This document shows positions 17,766-25,242 of a stretch of 55,021 nucleotides of DNA, piece after piece. The stretch lies in contig JAFDDA010000003.1 in assembly GCA_019311105.1 (NCBI GenBank), positions 1 to 55,021 on the forward strand, written 5' to 3'. A program made the translations under genes and the position numbers. The notes beneath the pieces are model-generated. The model had not been told where the DNA came from. It saw only the letters and a program-made list of their open reading frames with translations, and did no database searches. Within the stretch, counting starts at the first letter, position 1. Every line of letters begins with the position of its first letter. Origin of the DNA: Deltaproteobacteria bacterium (GTDB taxonomy: Bacteria > Myxococcota_A > UBA9160 > JAFDDA01).

Positions 17766-17842
17766 TGACGAAACCACCAAGACCGTGGCGTTCTGACTGG
17801 TCCCTGGTTTCGTCATCAAATAGAACCGTCCCCTTCGTCAGC
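17739..17842. repeat. Palindromic element copy 2 (38-bp perfect arms), inverted relative to copy 1
   Basis: The left arm 17739-17776 and right arm 17805-17842 are exact reverse complements, with a 28-base centre (17777-17804). The inner 33 bases of each arm equal those of copy 1. The centre matches copy 1 only when reverse-complemented, with three differences in 28, so the two copies have opposite orientation. The outer arm bases differ from copy 1 in a base-pair-preserving way. It lies between two convergent genes, overlapping the last codons of the LAB_N gene and ending 11 bases short of the SDR stop. It could serve as a two-way terminator. Confidence 0.9.
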
Positions 17843-17853
17843 CTCCGTCAGGG

Positions 17854-18672
17854 CTACCAGAGGGCGGGGTCGAACATGCTTTCGATCTTGCGGTGTCGCC
17901 GCTTCAGGATCGCTTCCTGCTCGGGGTGGGTGAGGATGTAGAAGTCCTTGCGCTCGATGGCGCGTAGGACGCGGCGCACCACTTCTTCGACGTCGATCAC
18001 GTCGCCTTGGAAGGTCCCGGGCTCGGGGTTCTCGAGACCGTCGGGCACCTGGCCCTTGATCGCGTCGGGCCGCAGGCGTTGGGCGTTCTGGTTGATGTTG
18101 GTGGCGACGATCATCGGGCAGAGAGCCGAGACGCCGACCCCGTGGCTCGAGAGTTCGCGGTGGAGCGACTCGGTCAGGCCGAGGACGGCGAACTTGCTGG
18201 CGGCGTAGATGCCGAGCACGTTCATCCCGACGAGGCCCGCCATGGAGGCGGTGTTCACGATGTGGCCGTCGCCCTGCTCGACGAGGCGTGGCGTGAAGGC
18301 CTCGACACCGTGGACGACGCCCCAGAAGTTGACGTTCATGACGAACTCCCACTCCTCGTGGGGCGCGCTGTGCATCTCGCCGTAGGCGGCGACGCCGGCG
18401 TTGTTGCACACGATGTGGGCCGTGCCGAAGCGCTCGAACGTACGCTCGGCCAGGGAGAAGACGGCGTCGCGCTTGGTGACGTCGGTCGGCACGGCCAGCA
18501 CTTCGGCGCCGAGCCCGGAGATCTCGCTCTCGGCGGCCGCGAGGGCGGCTTCGTCGAAGTCGGCCAGTACGACGTGGGCGCCGCGCGCCGCGAAGCCGCG
18601 CGCCAGGCCGAGCCCGATGCCGCTCGCGGCGCCGGTCACCACCGCGACGCGGCTCTCGAAGGGGTCACTCAT
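17854..18672 (-). CDS. SDR-family NAD(P)-dependent oxidoreductase
   Basis: A 272-residue classical short-chain dehydrogenase. The cofactor site is TGAASGIG (13-20), followed by ADFDE at the second strand (Asp favours NAD over NADP). NNAG is at 90-93, and the active site has Ser143, Tyr156 and Lys160 in YAASK. The C-terminal region (TNINQNAQR to the LTHPEQ segment) resembles SDRs annotated for lipid or xenobiotic alcohols in environmental bacteria, but the substrate cannot be read. It starts 6 bases after the end of the acetyltransferase gene on the same strand, so they form a pair. Confidence 0.92.
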   Translation of the reverse strand: MSDPFESRVAVVTGAASGIGLGLARGFAARGAHVVLADFDEAALAAAESEISGLGAEVLAVPTDVTKRDAVFSLAERTFERFGTAHIVCNNAGVAAYGEMHSAPHEEWEFVMNVNFWGVVHGVEAFTPRLVEQGDGHIVNTASMAGLVGMNVLGIYAASKFAVLGLTESLHRELSSHGVGVSALCPMIVATNINQNAQRLRPDAIKGQVPDGLENPEPGTFQGDVIDVEEVVRRVLRAIERKDFYILTHPEQEAILKRRHRKIESMFDPALW

Positions 18673-18678
18673 GTCGGC

Positions 18679-19293
18679 TCAGTCTCCGCGCCGCTCGGTG
18701 CCGAGCGTGGCGCCGTCCGGGATGGGGTAGGAGTGTTCGGGTAGCACCGTCGCGGCTAGCTCGCGGTCCACGCGCTCACCGTCCTGCTTCACGATGCGGG
18801 CAGGGTTGCCGACGGCGGTGCAGCCCGCCGGCACGTCGTGCATGAAGACGAACGAGTTGGCGCCGATGCGCGAGCCGCGCCCGACGCGGAGCGGGCCGAG
18901 CAGGACGGCGCCGGTCCCGACGTAGACCTCATCCTCGAGCGTGGGGTGGCGCTTCCCGCGCTGCTTCCCCGTGCCGCCGAGCGTGACGTTGTGAAAGAGC
19001 GTGCAGCCGTTGCCGATCTCGGCGGTCTCACCGATCACGATGCCCATGCCATGGTCGATGAACAGGCCGTGGCCGATCTGGGCGCCGGGATGGATCTCGA
19101 TGCCGGTCCACCACTTTGCCGCCACCGAGAGCAGACGCGGCAGCAGCGGGACGCCCGCCCGCACGTGCAGCCAATGCGCTGCGCGGTGGATCCAGATGGC
19201 GTGGAGGGGCATGTGGCAGAGCAACGTCTCGAGGACGTTGCGAGCCGCCGGGTCGTTGCGTTCGACCGCGTGGAGATCCTCGAGCCATGACAC
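18679..19293 (-). CDS. cysE: Serine O-acetyltransferase family protein (CysE-like)
   Basis: CysE acetylates serine with acetyl-CoA as the first step of cysteine synthesis. The 204-residue protein has a short N-terminal helical part ending in AHWLH, then a left-handed hexapeptide-repeat beta helix: GIEIHPGAQIG, FIDHGMGIVIGETAEIG, NVTLGGTGK, and VGTGAVLLGP. The HGMGIVIGETA and GGTGK segments are diagnostic of serine acetyltransferase rather than other hexapeptide transferases. The N-terminal domain is short compared with E. coli CysE (273 aa), like the short epsilon-type enzymes. It starts at a GTG; no ATG is available in frame at that point. Confidence 0.88.
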   Translation of the reverse strand: MSWLEDLHAVERNDPAARNVLETLLCHMPLHAIWIHRAAHWLHVRAGVPLLPRLLSVAAKWWTGIEIHPGAQIGHGLFIDHGMGIVIGETAEIGNGCTLFHNVTLGGTGKQRGKRHPTLEDEVYVGTGAVLLGPLRVGRGSRIGANSFVFMHDVPAGCTAVGNPARIVKQDGERVDRELAATVLPEHSYPIPDGATLGTERRGD

Positions 19294-19356
19294 GGCGCCA
19301 TCTTAGGGGGTCGCTCCGACCCGTGCGAACCGAGGGGGCCTGAACCGACGAGCCGG

Positions 19357-19656
19357 TTGGTGCGTAGTCCGGTCGTGGCACGCTGGCTTCACCTCGGATA
19401 CCAGGCCGCCCGAAGGGTAGTCGTCGCCGTGGTGGGCGGCACCGTGGTGGCGATCGGGGTGGCGATGATCGCCTTGCCGGGCCCGGCGCTGGTCGTGATC
19501 CCGGTGGGTCTCGCCATCCTCGGTGCGGAGTTCGCGTGGGCGCGTCGCTGGCTTCGCCGCTTGAAAGCGGCCGCTGCCGATGCAACCGCGCGCTTCACCG
19601 GGTCGAGCGCGGTGCCCTCGACCGACCGGGAGCCCGGGGTGCGCGGCTCCCACTGA
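19357..19656 (+). CDS. PGPGW-family small transmembrane protein
   Basis: A 99-residue membrane protein. Two hydrophobic helices (about 20-38 and 42-58) surround ALPGPALVVIPVGLAILG, which matches the conserved core of the PGPGW family, followed by EFAWARRWLRRL. The function of the family is unknown. The start is uncertain: TTG at 19357, GTG at 19360 and GTG at 19375 all precede the conserved part. It is divergent from the acetyltransferase gene across 63 bases. The hydrolase gene begins 11 bases after its stop, so they may be co-transcribed. Confidence 0.75.
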   Translation: MVRSPVVARWLHLGYQAARRVVVAVVGGTVVAIGVAMIALPGPALVVIPVGLAILGAEFAWARRWLRRLKAAAADATARFTGSSAVPSTDREPGVRGSH

Positions 19657-19667
19657 GCCCGGTGCTA

Positions 19668-20756
19668 ATGTCGGCCGCCATGACCTACGACCCCTTCTCG
19701 CGCGGCCCGCACCCCGCCGGCGTCGTCAGCACCGAGAGCGAAGACACGGCCCGCAGCCGCAAGCTCCCCCTCGAACTCTGGTACCCCGCCTCCGACGCGC
19801 ACCAGGGCCACGACCTCGACCCCGACCGCCAGGCCGACTACCGGCCCATGCCTGCTGCCGCGCCGCTGCCCCAGGCCGCCGTGCGCGATGCCGCACCGGC
19901 TCCGGGGCGTCACCCCGTCGTCGCCTTCTCCCATGGCTTTGCCGGCCATCGCTGCCAGTCCACGTTCCTCTGCACCCACCTCGCGAGCCACGGCTATGTC
20001 GTCGTTGCGCCCGACCACGTTGGCAACACGACGATGGACGTGATGATGGAAGCGATGAAGATGTTCCAGAGCGGCGGCGCGCCGCCCGAGCCCGAAGAGA
20101 TGGTGGGGCGTGTGCACGAGATCGCCGATCTGCGGCCCTGCGATCTTTCCCATGCCCTCGACCGAGCCCTCGACGGGAGCTTGCCGATCGGCGACGTCGA
20201 CCCCGAGCGCGTTGCCGTCTCGGGCCACAGCTTCGGCGGCTGGACGAGTCTGATGGTCGCCGGGCGCGACCCTCGCGTGCGCGCTGCGGTGCCGCTCGCG
20301 CCGGCGGGAGGTGCGACCGACCTGCCGGTGAACCCGTTCGAGGAGCGCATGGATCTCGACTGGCCTCGGGCGGTCCCCACGCTCTACGTCGTGGCCGACC
20401 GCGACTCGCTCCTACCCCTGCGCGGCATGGAGGAGTTGTATGCAAAGACGCGCGAGCCGCGCTCGATGGTCGTCCTCGGCAACACCGACCATCAACACTT
20501 CTGCGACAACGCGGAGCAGATCCACGAACTCTTCCGCGCGATGCAGATCCCCGGGCCGTGGGGTGGCCTCGACCTGGCGGCCCGCATGGCGCCGTTCACC
20601 GAGTTGACCCCGGCCGACGAGGCGGCGCTCGCGATCCGCGGCCTGACGCTGGCGCACCTCGATGCACAGCTCGGAGAGCGGGCCGACGCGGCCGCGTGGC
20701 TCGCCCAGGCCGAAGGGGCTCTTGCCGACCGGGGCATCCAGTCCCAGGCGCGCTAG
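19668..20756 (+). CDS. Alpha/beta hydrolase (PAF-acetylhydrolase / dienelactone-hydrolase-like)
   Basis: A 362-residue serine hydrolase. The nucleophile elbow is GHSFGG, preceded by PERVAVS. The acid is in VVADRDSLLP and the histidine probably in NTDHQHF. FSHGFAGHR supplies the oxyanion-hole turn. The N-terminal strand LPLELWYPA is typical of PAF-AH-like and predicted dienelactone hydrolases. No signal peptide is visible, so it is cytoplasmic. The start is ATG at 19668 or 19680. The substrate is unknown; an ester of a small hydrophobic molecule is likely. Confidence 0.88.
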   Translation: MSAAMTYDPFSRGPHPAGVVSTESEDTARSRKLPLELWYPASDAHQGHDLDPDRQADYRPMPAAAPLPQAAVRDAAPAPGRHPVVAFSHGFAGHRCQSTFLCTHLASHGYVVVAPDHVGNTTMDVMMEAMKMFQSGGAPPEPEEMVGRVHEIADLRPCDLSHALDRALDGSLPIGDVDPERVAVSGHSFGGWTSLMVAGRDPRVRAAVPLAPAGGATDLPVNPFEERMDLDWPRAVPTLYVVADRDSLLPLRGMEELYAKTREPRSMVVLGNTDHQHFCDNAEQIHELFRAMQIPGPWGGLDLAARMAPFTELTPADEAALAIRGLTLAHLDAQLGERADAAAWLAQAEGALADRGIQSQAR

Positions 20757-20778
20757 CCGCTGCGGTTCGGAGGGGGCG

Positions 20779-21264
20779 CTAGCGCGACGTCGCGCGGAAG
20801 TACCACCGGTCTTCCTCGACTTCGAAGTCGGGCGGCGGGGCCACCCCGCCATGATGGCGCCGGTGGCCGGCCTCGGCGGCGGCCCGCCGGTCCGCGGCGT
20901 CGACGAGCCGCTCCAGGGTGACCGGGTAGAGCCGCCCCCCGATCCGGATGCGCGCGTCCGGGTTCGCGAGCGCGAGCTTCGTCCACTGCTTGCTGTCGCC
21001 CATGATGGCCGGGACGTAGAGCACCGCGCCGTCGGCGAAACAGTAGGTGGTCACCGAGTGCGGCTCGGCCGGCCGGACCTCGAGCTGGCAGCGGCCGTGG
21101 TCGTTTGCGAAGCCCCAGTCGTCGATGGGTTCGCTCACGACTTCGCCGTCCAAGGCGCCGCCCGGCACCGGCCCGCACGGGTCGTTGCCCAGCAGCCCGA
21201 AGCCTGCGGCGAGCCCGAGCGCGAAAACGCGTCCGCGGAGAGAAGCGTGCTGGGAGAGGTTCAT
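20779..21264 (-). CDS. Exported protein of unknown function, paralogue of the lipoprotein at 49797
   Basis: A 161-residue protein with an N-terminal signal-like segment (hydrophobic core about 13-26). The mature part shares a clear pattern with the protein at 49797-50189: PGGxLxGxVV, a DW.F pair, LExRP..P.SV, a YxF.DG.LY strand, NPxxRxRxGGxxY and a final xRxV. The last segment resembles a strand pair seen in FMN-binding split-barrel proteins; that link is inference. Unlike its paralogue it has no good lipobox, although a Cys follows the signal. A His/Arg-rich stretch comes near its end. ATG 21264 overlaps the stop of the VOC gene (ATGA), so the two are translationally coupled. Confidence 0.8.
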   Translation of the reverse strand: MNLSQHASLRGRVFALGLAAGFGLLGNDPCGPVPGGALDGEVVSEPIDDWGFANDHGRCQLEVRPAEPHSVTTYCFADGAVLYVPAIMGDSKQWTKLALANPDARIRIGGRLYPVTLERLVDAADRRAAAEAGHRRHHGGVAPPPDFEVEEDRWYFRATSR

Positions 21265-21638
21265 CGGCTTTGCGGGACGATGAACTCGAGGATGTAGCCG
21301 TCGGGATCCTGGACCCAGATCTGCCCCATCTCCTCGTTCGGTGCGAGGATGTCGAGCCCGCGGCTCTCGAGCTCGTCGCGGACCCTCTGCCAATCGTCGA
21401 TGGCGAAGGCGAGATGCGGGCCGACGGGATTGTTCGCCGCCGGCGTCTGGCCGATGTCGACGCCCTCGGGCGCGGCGATCAGATGGATCTCGGCGGTGCC
21501 TGCGCCGTACCAGACCCCACCGAGTCCCATTTCGGGTCGCGGAATGGTCTCGAGGCCGAGGACCCCTTCATAGAACGCTCGCGACCGGTCGAGGTCGCGG
21601 ACGGAGAGTGAGACGTGGTGAACGGATCGGGCGATCAT
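21261..21638 (-). CDS. VOC-family (glyoxalase/dioxygenase superfamily) protein
   Basis: A 125-residue vicinal-oxygen-chelate protein with two beta-alpha-beta-beta-beta modules. The N-terminal HHVSLSVRDLDRSRAFYE and the central HLIAAPEGV strand are typical. The second module contains GPHLAFAID and ends DPDGYILEFI, where the Glu is a usual metal ligand. Candidate metal ligands are the His near residue 8, the His of HLIAA, the His of PHLAF and the terminal Glu. The substrate is unknown. The gene downstream starts on its stop codon. Confidence 0.88.
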   Translation of the reverse strand: MIARSVHHVSLSVRDLDRSRAFYEGVLGLETIPRPEMGLGGVWYGAGTAEIHLIAAPEGVDIGQTPAANNPVGPHLAFAIDDWQRVRDELESRGLDILAPNEEMGQIWVQDPDGYILEFIVPQSR

Positions 21639-21890
21639 TCTTTCTCCCGCAGGGCGCGCGGTGGCCTATGGGAACCCGAGAGGCCCGGGCGCGTCAAGTC
21701 CGATTTGGCGCTCCTGGCGGAGTACCCCCCTTTTCCGTTTCTTGCGTCCGCAGCCCTCGATGCGAGCGACGATCGACGGGGAGATGTTTCCGCAAGCGCG
21801 CACGGGGTTGATGTCGGCCCGGAGGGGGGGGCACGCAAGTCCAGCGCGGTCGGGCTGTGTCGGCGCTCTAGCGCGTCGCCGGAGCCGGTC

Positions 21891-23126
21891 TCAGGAGATC
21901 AGCAGCCCGGCCACGCAGCCCGTCATGAAGGTGGCGAGGGATCCCGAGAGGATCGACCGCAGGCCGAGCTGGGCCATGTCCGAGCGGCGTGAAGGCGCCA
22001 CGGCGCCGATCGCCCCGATCAGGATCGCAAGCGACCCGAAGTTCGCGAAGCCGCACAGGGCATAGGACGAGATCACCGCCGAGCGTTCCGAGATCCCGCC
22101 CTCGGCGACCAGGACGCCGAGCTGCTGGTAGGCGAGGAATTCGTTCAGCACGGTCTTGATCCCCAGCAGCGAGCCGACGCTTTGCGCTTCGCTCCAGGGG
22201 ATTCCCATGACGAACGCAATGGGCGCCAGCGCCACGCCGAGCACGCGCTGGAAGGTCAGGCCCTCGACGCCGACCCATCCGCCGACCAGCGACAGGCATC
22301 CGTTCATGAGCGCGACCAGTGCCACGAAGGCGATCAACATCGCGCCGATGTAGGCGCCGAGCTTGAGGCCATCGATGGCGCCACCCGCCGCGGCGTCGAT
22401 CACGTTCACGGTTTTGACCTCGATGATGGGCTGCTCGCGCCCGGCCGTCGCCGAGGTTTCGGTCTCGGGCATCATCACCTTCGCGATCAGGATCGCGGCG
22501 GGGGCGGAAAGCAGGCTCGCCGTCACGAGGTGGCCGGCGTAGTCGCCGCCGCCGAGCATCGCGACGTAGGCGAAGAGAACGGAGCCCGCCACCGTGGCCA
22601 TGCCCGTCGTCATCAGGGTGAAGAGCTCCGAGCGGGTCATGCCCTCGACGTAGGGCCGCACGAGCAGGGCGGCCTCGGCCATGCCGACGAAGATGTTCGC
22701 CACCGCCGCCAGGCTCTCGGCGCCCGAGAGTCGCATGGTCCGCGAGAGCGCCCGGGCCATGAAGCGAATGACCACCTGGATCACGCCCAGGTGGTAGAGC
22801 ACGCCGTAGAGGCTCCCCATGAAGATGATGATCGGGAAGACGCTCATCAGGAACGACGGGCCGACGTCGTAGAGCGCGCCGAACATGAAGCGCGAGCCCG
22901 TCTCGGTGACCGAGAGGATCCCCTGTGCGACGCCGTTGACGGCGGAGAAGAACCAATCGCCGGCGACGGTTCGCAGCAGCAACACGGCCAACACGGCCTG
23001 GCTACCGAGGCCCCAAGCGACCGTGCGCCACGGGAAGCGCCGCCGCCCGGACGAGGCCAGCCACGCGATCGCGATCATCACGAACAGGCCGGCTCCCGAG
23101 AGCGCACGCAGTTGGACTTCGCTCAT
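21891..23126 (-). CDS. Concentrative nucleoside transporter (CNT/NupC) family permease with altered base-binding motif
   Basis: A 411-residue polytopic membrane protein of the CNT family, which drives nucleoside uptake with H+ or Na+. Family signatures include AVANIFVG, VRPYVEGMTRSELF, GMATVAGSV, LNEFLAY (Glu329) and CGFANFGS (Asn362, Ser365). The last two correspond to the ribose-contacting residues in the Vibrio cholerae structure. The base-contacting GQTEAP motif reads GMAEAA here (148-153): the Gln and Thr are replaced by Met and Ala while the Glu is kept. Its ATG overlaps the thiE stop by 4 bases (ATGA). The substrate may not be an ordinary nucleoside. Confidence 0.9.
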   Translation of the reverse strand: MSEVQLRALSGAGLFVMIAIAWLASSGRRRFPWRTVAWGLGSQAVLAVLLLRTVAGDWFFSAVNGVAQGILSVTETGSRFMFGALYDVGPSFLMSVFPIIIFMGSLYGVLYHLGVIQVVIRFMARALSRTMRLSGAESLAAVANIFVGMAEAALLVRPYVEGMTRSELFTLMTTGMATVAGSVLFAYVAMLGGGDYAGHLVTASLLSAPAAILIAKVMMPETETSATAGREQPIIEVKTVNVIDAAAGGAIDGLKLGAYIGAMLIAFVALVALMNGCLSLVGGWVGVEGLTFQRVLGVALAPIAFVMGIPWSEAQSVGSLLGIKTVLNEFLAYQQLGVLVAEGGISERSAVISSYALCGFANFGSLAILIGAIGAVAPSRRSDMAQLGLRSILSGSLATFMTGCVAGLLIS

Positions 23127-23749
23127 CCGGTTCGTCCCTCCTCGAAAGCGGTTGCGAGCGCCGCGGTGGCGGCTCGTGGGTCGTCGGCGCCGGCGACGGC
23201 GGAGACTACGGCGGCGCAGGCCGCACCGGCTCGAGCCACGGCGCCCACGTTCCCGAGGTCGATGCCCCCGATGGCGACGAGCGGGCGCGGTGTCGCGGCG
23301 TGGGCGGCTGCGGCAAGAGCCGCCTCGCCGCGCGCCGAATGCGGGGAAGTCTTGCTGGTCGTCCCGAAGACTGGACCGAAGGCGACGTAGTCCACGGGCT
23401 CGCTCGCGGCGGCCGCCAGCTGGCGGGGCTCGTGGGTGGAGCGTCCGACCAACATGCCTCCGCGCACCCGGGCGGGCAGGGCGGACGGCGGCAGGTCTTC
23501 TTGGCCTAGATGCACGCCATCTGCGTCCGCGAGCCACGCGAGATCGAAGCGGTCGTTCACCAGGAAGAGCACGCCCGCATCGCGGGTCGCGCCGCGGATC
23601 GCCTCGGCCCAGAGGAGGGCCTCGCGGTCGGTCGCGTGCTTCGCGCGCAGCTGCACCGAGGTCGCGCCGCCGGCACACGCGGCGCGGGCCTGCTCGACCG
23701 GGTCCCACTTCCAACGCGGATCGTCGTCGGCGAGCACCATGAGGCCCAT
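23123..23749 (-). CDS. thiE: Thiamine-phosphate synthase ThiE
   Basis: ThiE couples HMP-pyrophosphate and thiazole phosphate to thiamine phosphate. The protein has 208 residues and is a TIM barrel. Motifs include VQLRAKHA (pyrimidine side), FLVNDRFDLA, DGVHLGQEDLP, VGRSTHEPRQL, YVAFGPVFGTTSKTS (the pyrophosphate/thiazole loop) and VAIGGID. The start is ATG at 23749 (MGLMVLADDD); a TTG at 23772 would add eight residues. It lies 56 bases after the NtrC-type regulator and overlaps the permease start, so the whole minus-strand run from 26324 may be one transcript. Confidence 0.92.
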   Translation of the reverse strand: MGLMVLADDDPRWKWDPVEQARAACAGGATSVQLRAKHATDREALLWAEAIRGATRDAGVLFLVNDRFDLAWLADADGVHLGQEDLPPSALPARVRGGMLVGRSTHEPRQLAAAASEPVDYVAFGPVFGTTSKTSPHSARGEAALAAAAHAATPRPLVAIGGIDLGNVGAVARAGAACAAVVSAVAGADDPRAATAALATAFEEGRTG

Positions 23750-23805
23750 CAGTGCGGCGGGGTCGGCTTTCAACCGGGCCGCCCTCCTTTTCGACCGGGC
23801 CGGCT

Positions 23806-25242
23806 TCAGGGCCGCCCCGGCACGGGAATGTCGAGGTCCACGATCTTCTTGCGCAACGTGTTGCGGTTGATCCCGAGCAACGCCGCCGCCTTGATCTGGT
23901 TGCCGCCGGTGCGGGCGAGCGCCGCCTCGAGCAGTGGTCGCTCCACGTTCTCGACCACGCGCCGGTAGACATCTCCGCTCTCTTCGGCGTCGAGGGCCCG
24001 GTCGAGTTCGCCGCGCACGAGGTCCGCCAGCGAGACGGCTTCGCCGCCACCGCCCGGCGCCGGGTCGAGGAAGGCGAAGTCCTCGGGCGTCAGGACCTCC
24101 GAGGACGCGAGGACCAACGCGCGCTTGATGGCGTTCTCGAGCTCGCGCACGTTGCCGGGCCATGGATGCGCCGCCAAGCGCTCCAGGGCCGCCGCCGAGA
24201 GATAGCGAGGTGCGCCCACCAGCCCCTTGGCGTAGAGCGCCACGAAGTGTTCGGCGAGGCCCGCCGTGTCGCCCGGGCGCTCGCGCAGGGGCGGCAGGTG
24301 CACGGGCACGATGCGCAGCCGGTAGAGCAGGTCTTCGCGGAAGCCCCCATCGCGCACCATCTGGTCGAGGTCGCGGTGGGTCGCAGCCACCACCCGCACG
24401 TCGACGCGATCGGTCCGCTTGCCGCCCACCGAGGTGACCTCTCCGTTCTGGAGCACGCGCAGCAGCTTGGCCTGGAGGTCCGTGGCCATGTCGCCGATCT
24501 CGTCGAGCAGCAGCGTGCCGCCGGCCGCCTCGCGGAAGCGGCCGGGCCGCGATTCGACGGCGCCGGTGAACGCGCCGCGCTCGTGGCCGAAGAGTTCGCT
24601 CTCGAGCAGCTCGCGAGGGATGGCCGCCGTGTTCACGGCGAGGAACCTTTCGCTCGCTCGAGAGCTCGCGTCGTGGATCGCGCGCGCGACGCGCTCCTTG
24701 CCCGTCCCCGTCTCGCCCGTGACCAGGACGGGCACGTCGCTGTCGGCGACCTTGCCGACCGTCTTGAAGACCTCGAGCATCGCGTCGCAGCGCCCGATCA
24801 GTCGCTCGGGCGTCGAGTGCTGGCCCGCCACTTCGCGACGCAAGAGGCGCACCTCGCGTTCGAGCGCTCGGTTGCGCAACGCCTTCGACACGAGGAGGCT
24901 CGTTTCACCGAGTGAGAACGGCTTGCGTAGATAGTCGAGGGCCCCGCGCTTCATCGCTTCCATCGCGTTGTCGAAGGTGCTCTCCGCCGTCATGATCACG
25001 ATCGCAGTGTCGCTGCCGAGGGTGCGCAGGCGTTCGAGCACGTCGAGCCCCGAGGCGCCGGGCATGCGGATGTCGAGGAAGGCGATATCGAAGTCCTGGC
25101 CCGCGAGCGCCTCGAAGGCGGCGTCGCCCGTGGCGACCGTCACGACCTCGTGTCCGTCGTCCTCGAGCCAATCCTTCATGTTCTCGAGAATCGAGGCCTC
25201 GTCGTCGGCCACCAACACGCGGGCTTTCGCGTCTTCGCTCAT
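23806..25242 (-). CDS. NtrC-family sigma-54-dependent response regulator
   Basis: A 478-residue regulator with the complete NtrC layout. The receiver domain (1-120) has Asp13/Asp14 of VADDE, the phospho-Asp57 in FLDIRMPG and Lys107 in RKPF. The AAA+ domain has Walker A GETGTGKE (176-183), the sigma-54 contact loop GAFTGA (223-228), LLLDEIGDM and the Arg-finger region. A Fis-type helix-turn-helix closes the protein (GGNQIKAAALLGINRNTLRKK). It overlaps the upstream kinase gene by 4 bases, so the pair is a cognate two-component system. Target genes are not evident from this window. Confidence 0.95.
   Translation of the reverse strand: MSEDAKARVLVADDEASILENMKDWLEDDGHEVVTVATGDAAFEALAGQDFDIAFLDIRMPGASGLDVLERLRTLGSDTAIVIMTAESTFDNAMEAMKRGALDYLRKPFSLGETSLLVSKALRNRALEREVRLLRREVAGQHSTPERLIGRCDAMLEVFKTVGKVADSDVPVLVTGETGTGKERVARAIHDASSRASERFLAVNTAAIPRELLESELFGHERGAFTGAVESRPGRFREAAGGTLLLDEIGDMATDLQAKLLRVLQNGEVTSVGGKRTDRVDVRVVAATHRDLDQMVRDGGFREDLLYRLRIVPVHLPPLRERPGDTAGLAEHFVALYAKGLVGAPRYLSAAALERLAAHPWPGNVRELENAIKRALVLASSEVLTPEDFAFLDPAPGGGGEAVSLADLVRGELDRALDAEESGDVYRRVVENVERPLLEAALARTGGNQIKAAALLGINRNTLRKKIVDLDIPVPGRP

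Noticed and set aside
21639..21890. Small coding gene between the VOC gene and the permease
   Set aside because: Open frames here overlap the neighbours or are Arg/Ser-rich chance frames; no ribosome site or conserved pattern.
22182..23390. 402-codon plus-strand open frame opposite the CNT permease
   Set aside because: His/Arg/Gln-rich shadow translation with no membrane or domain pattern.
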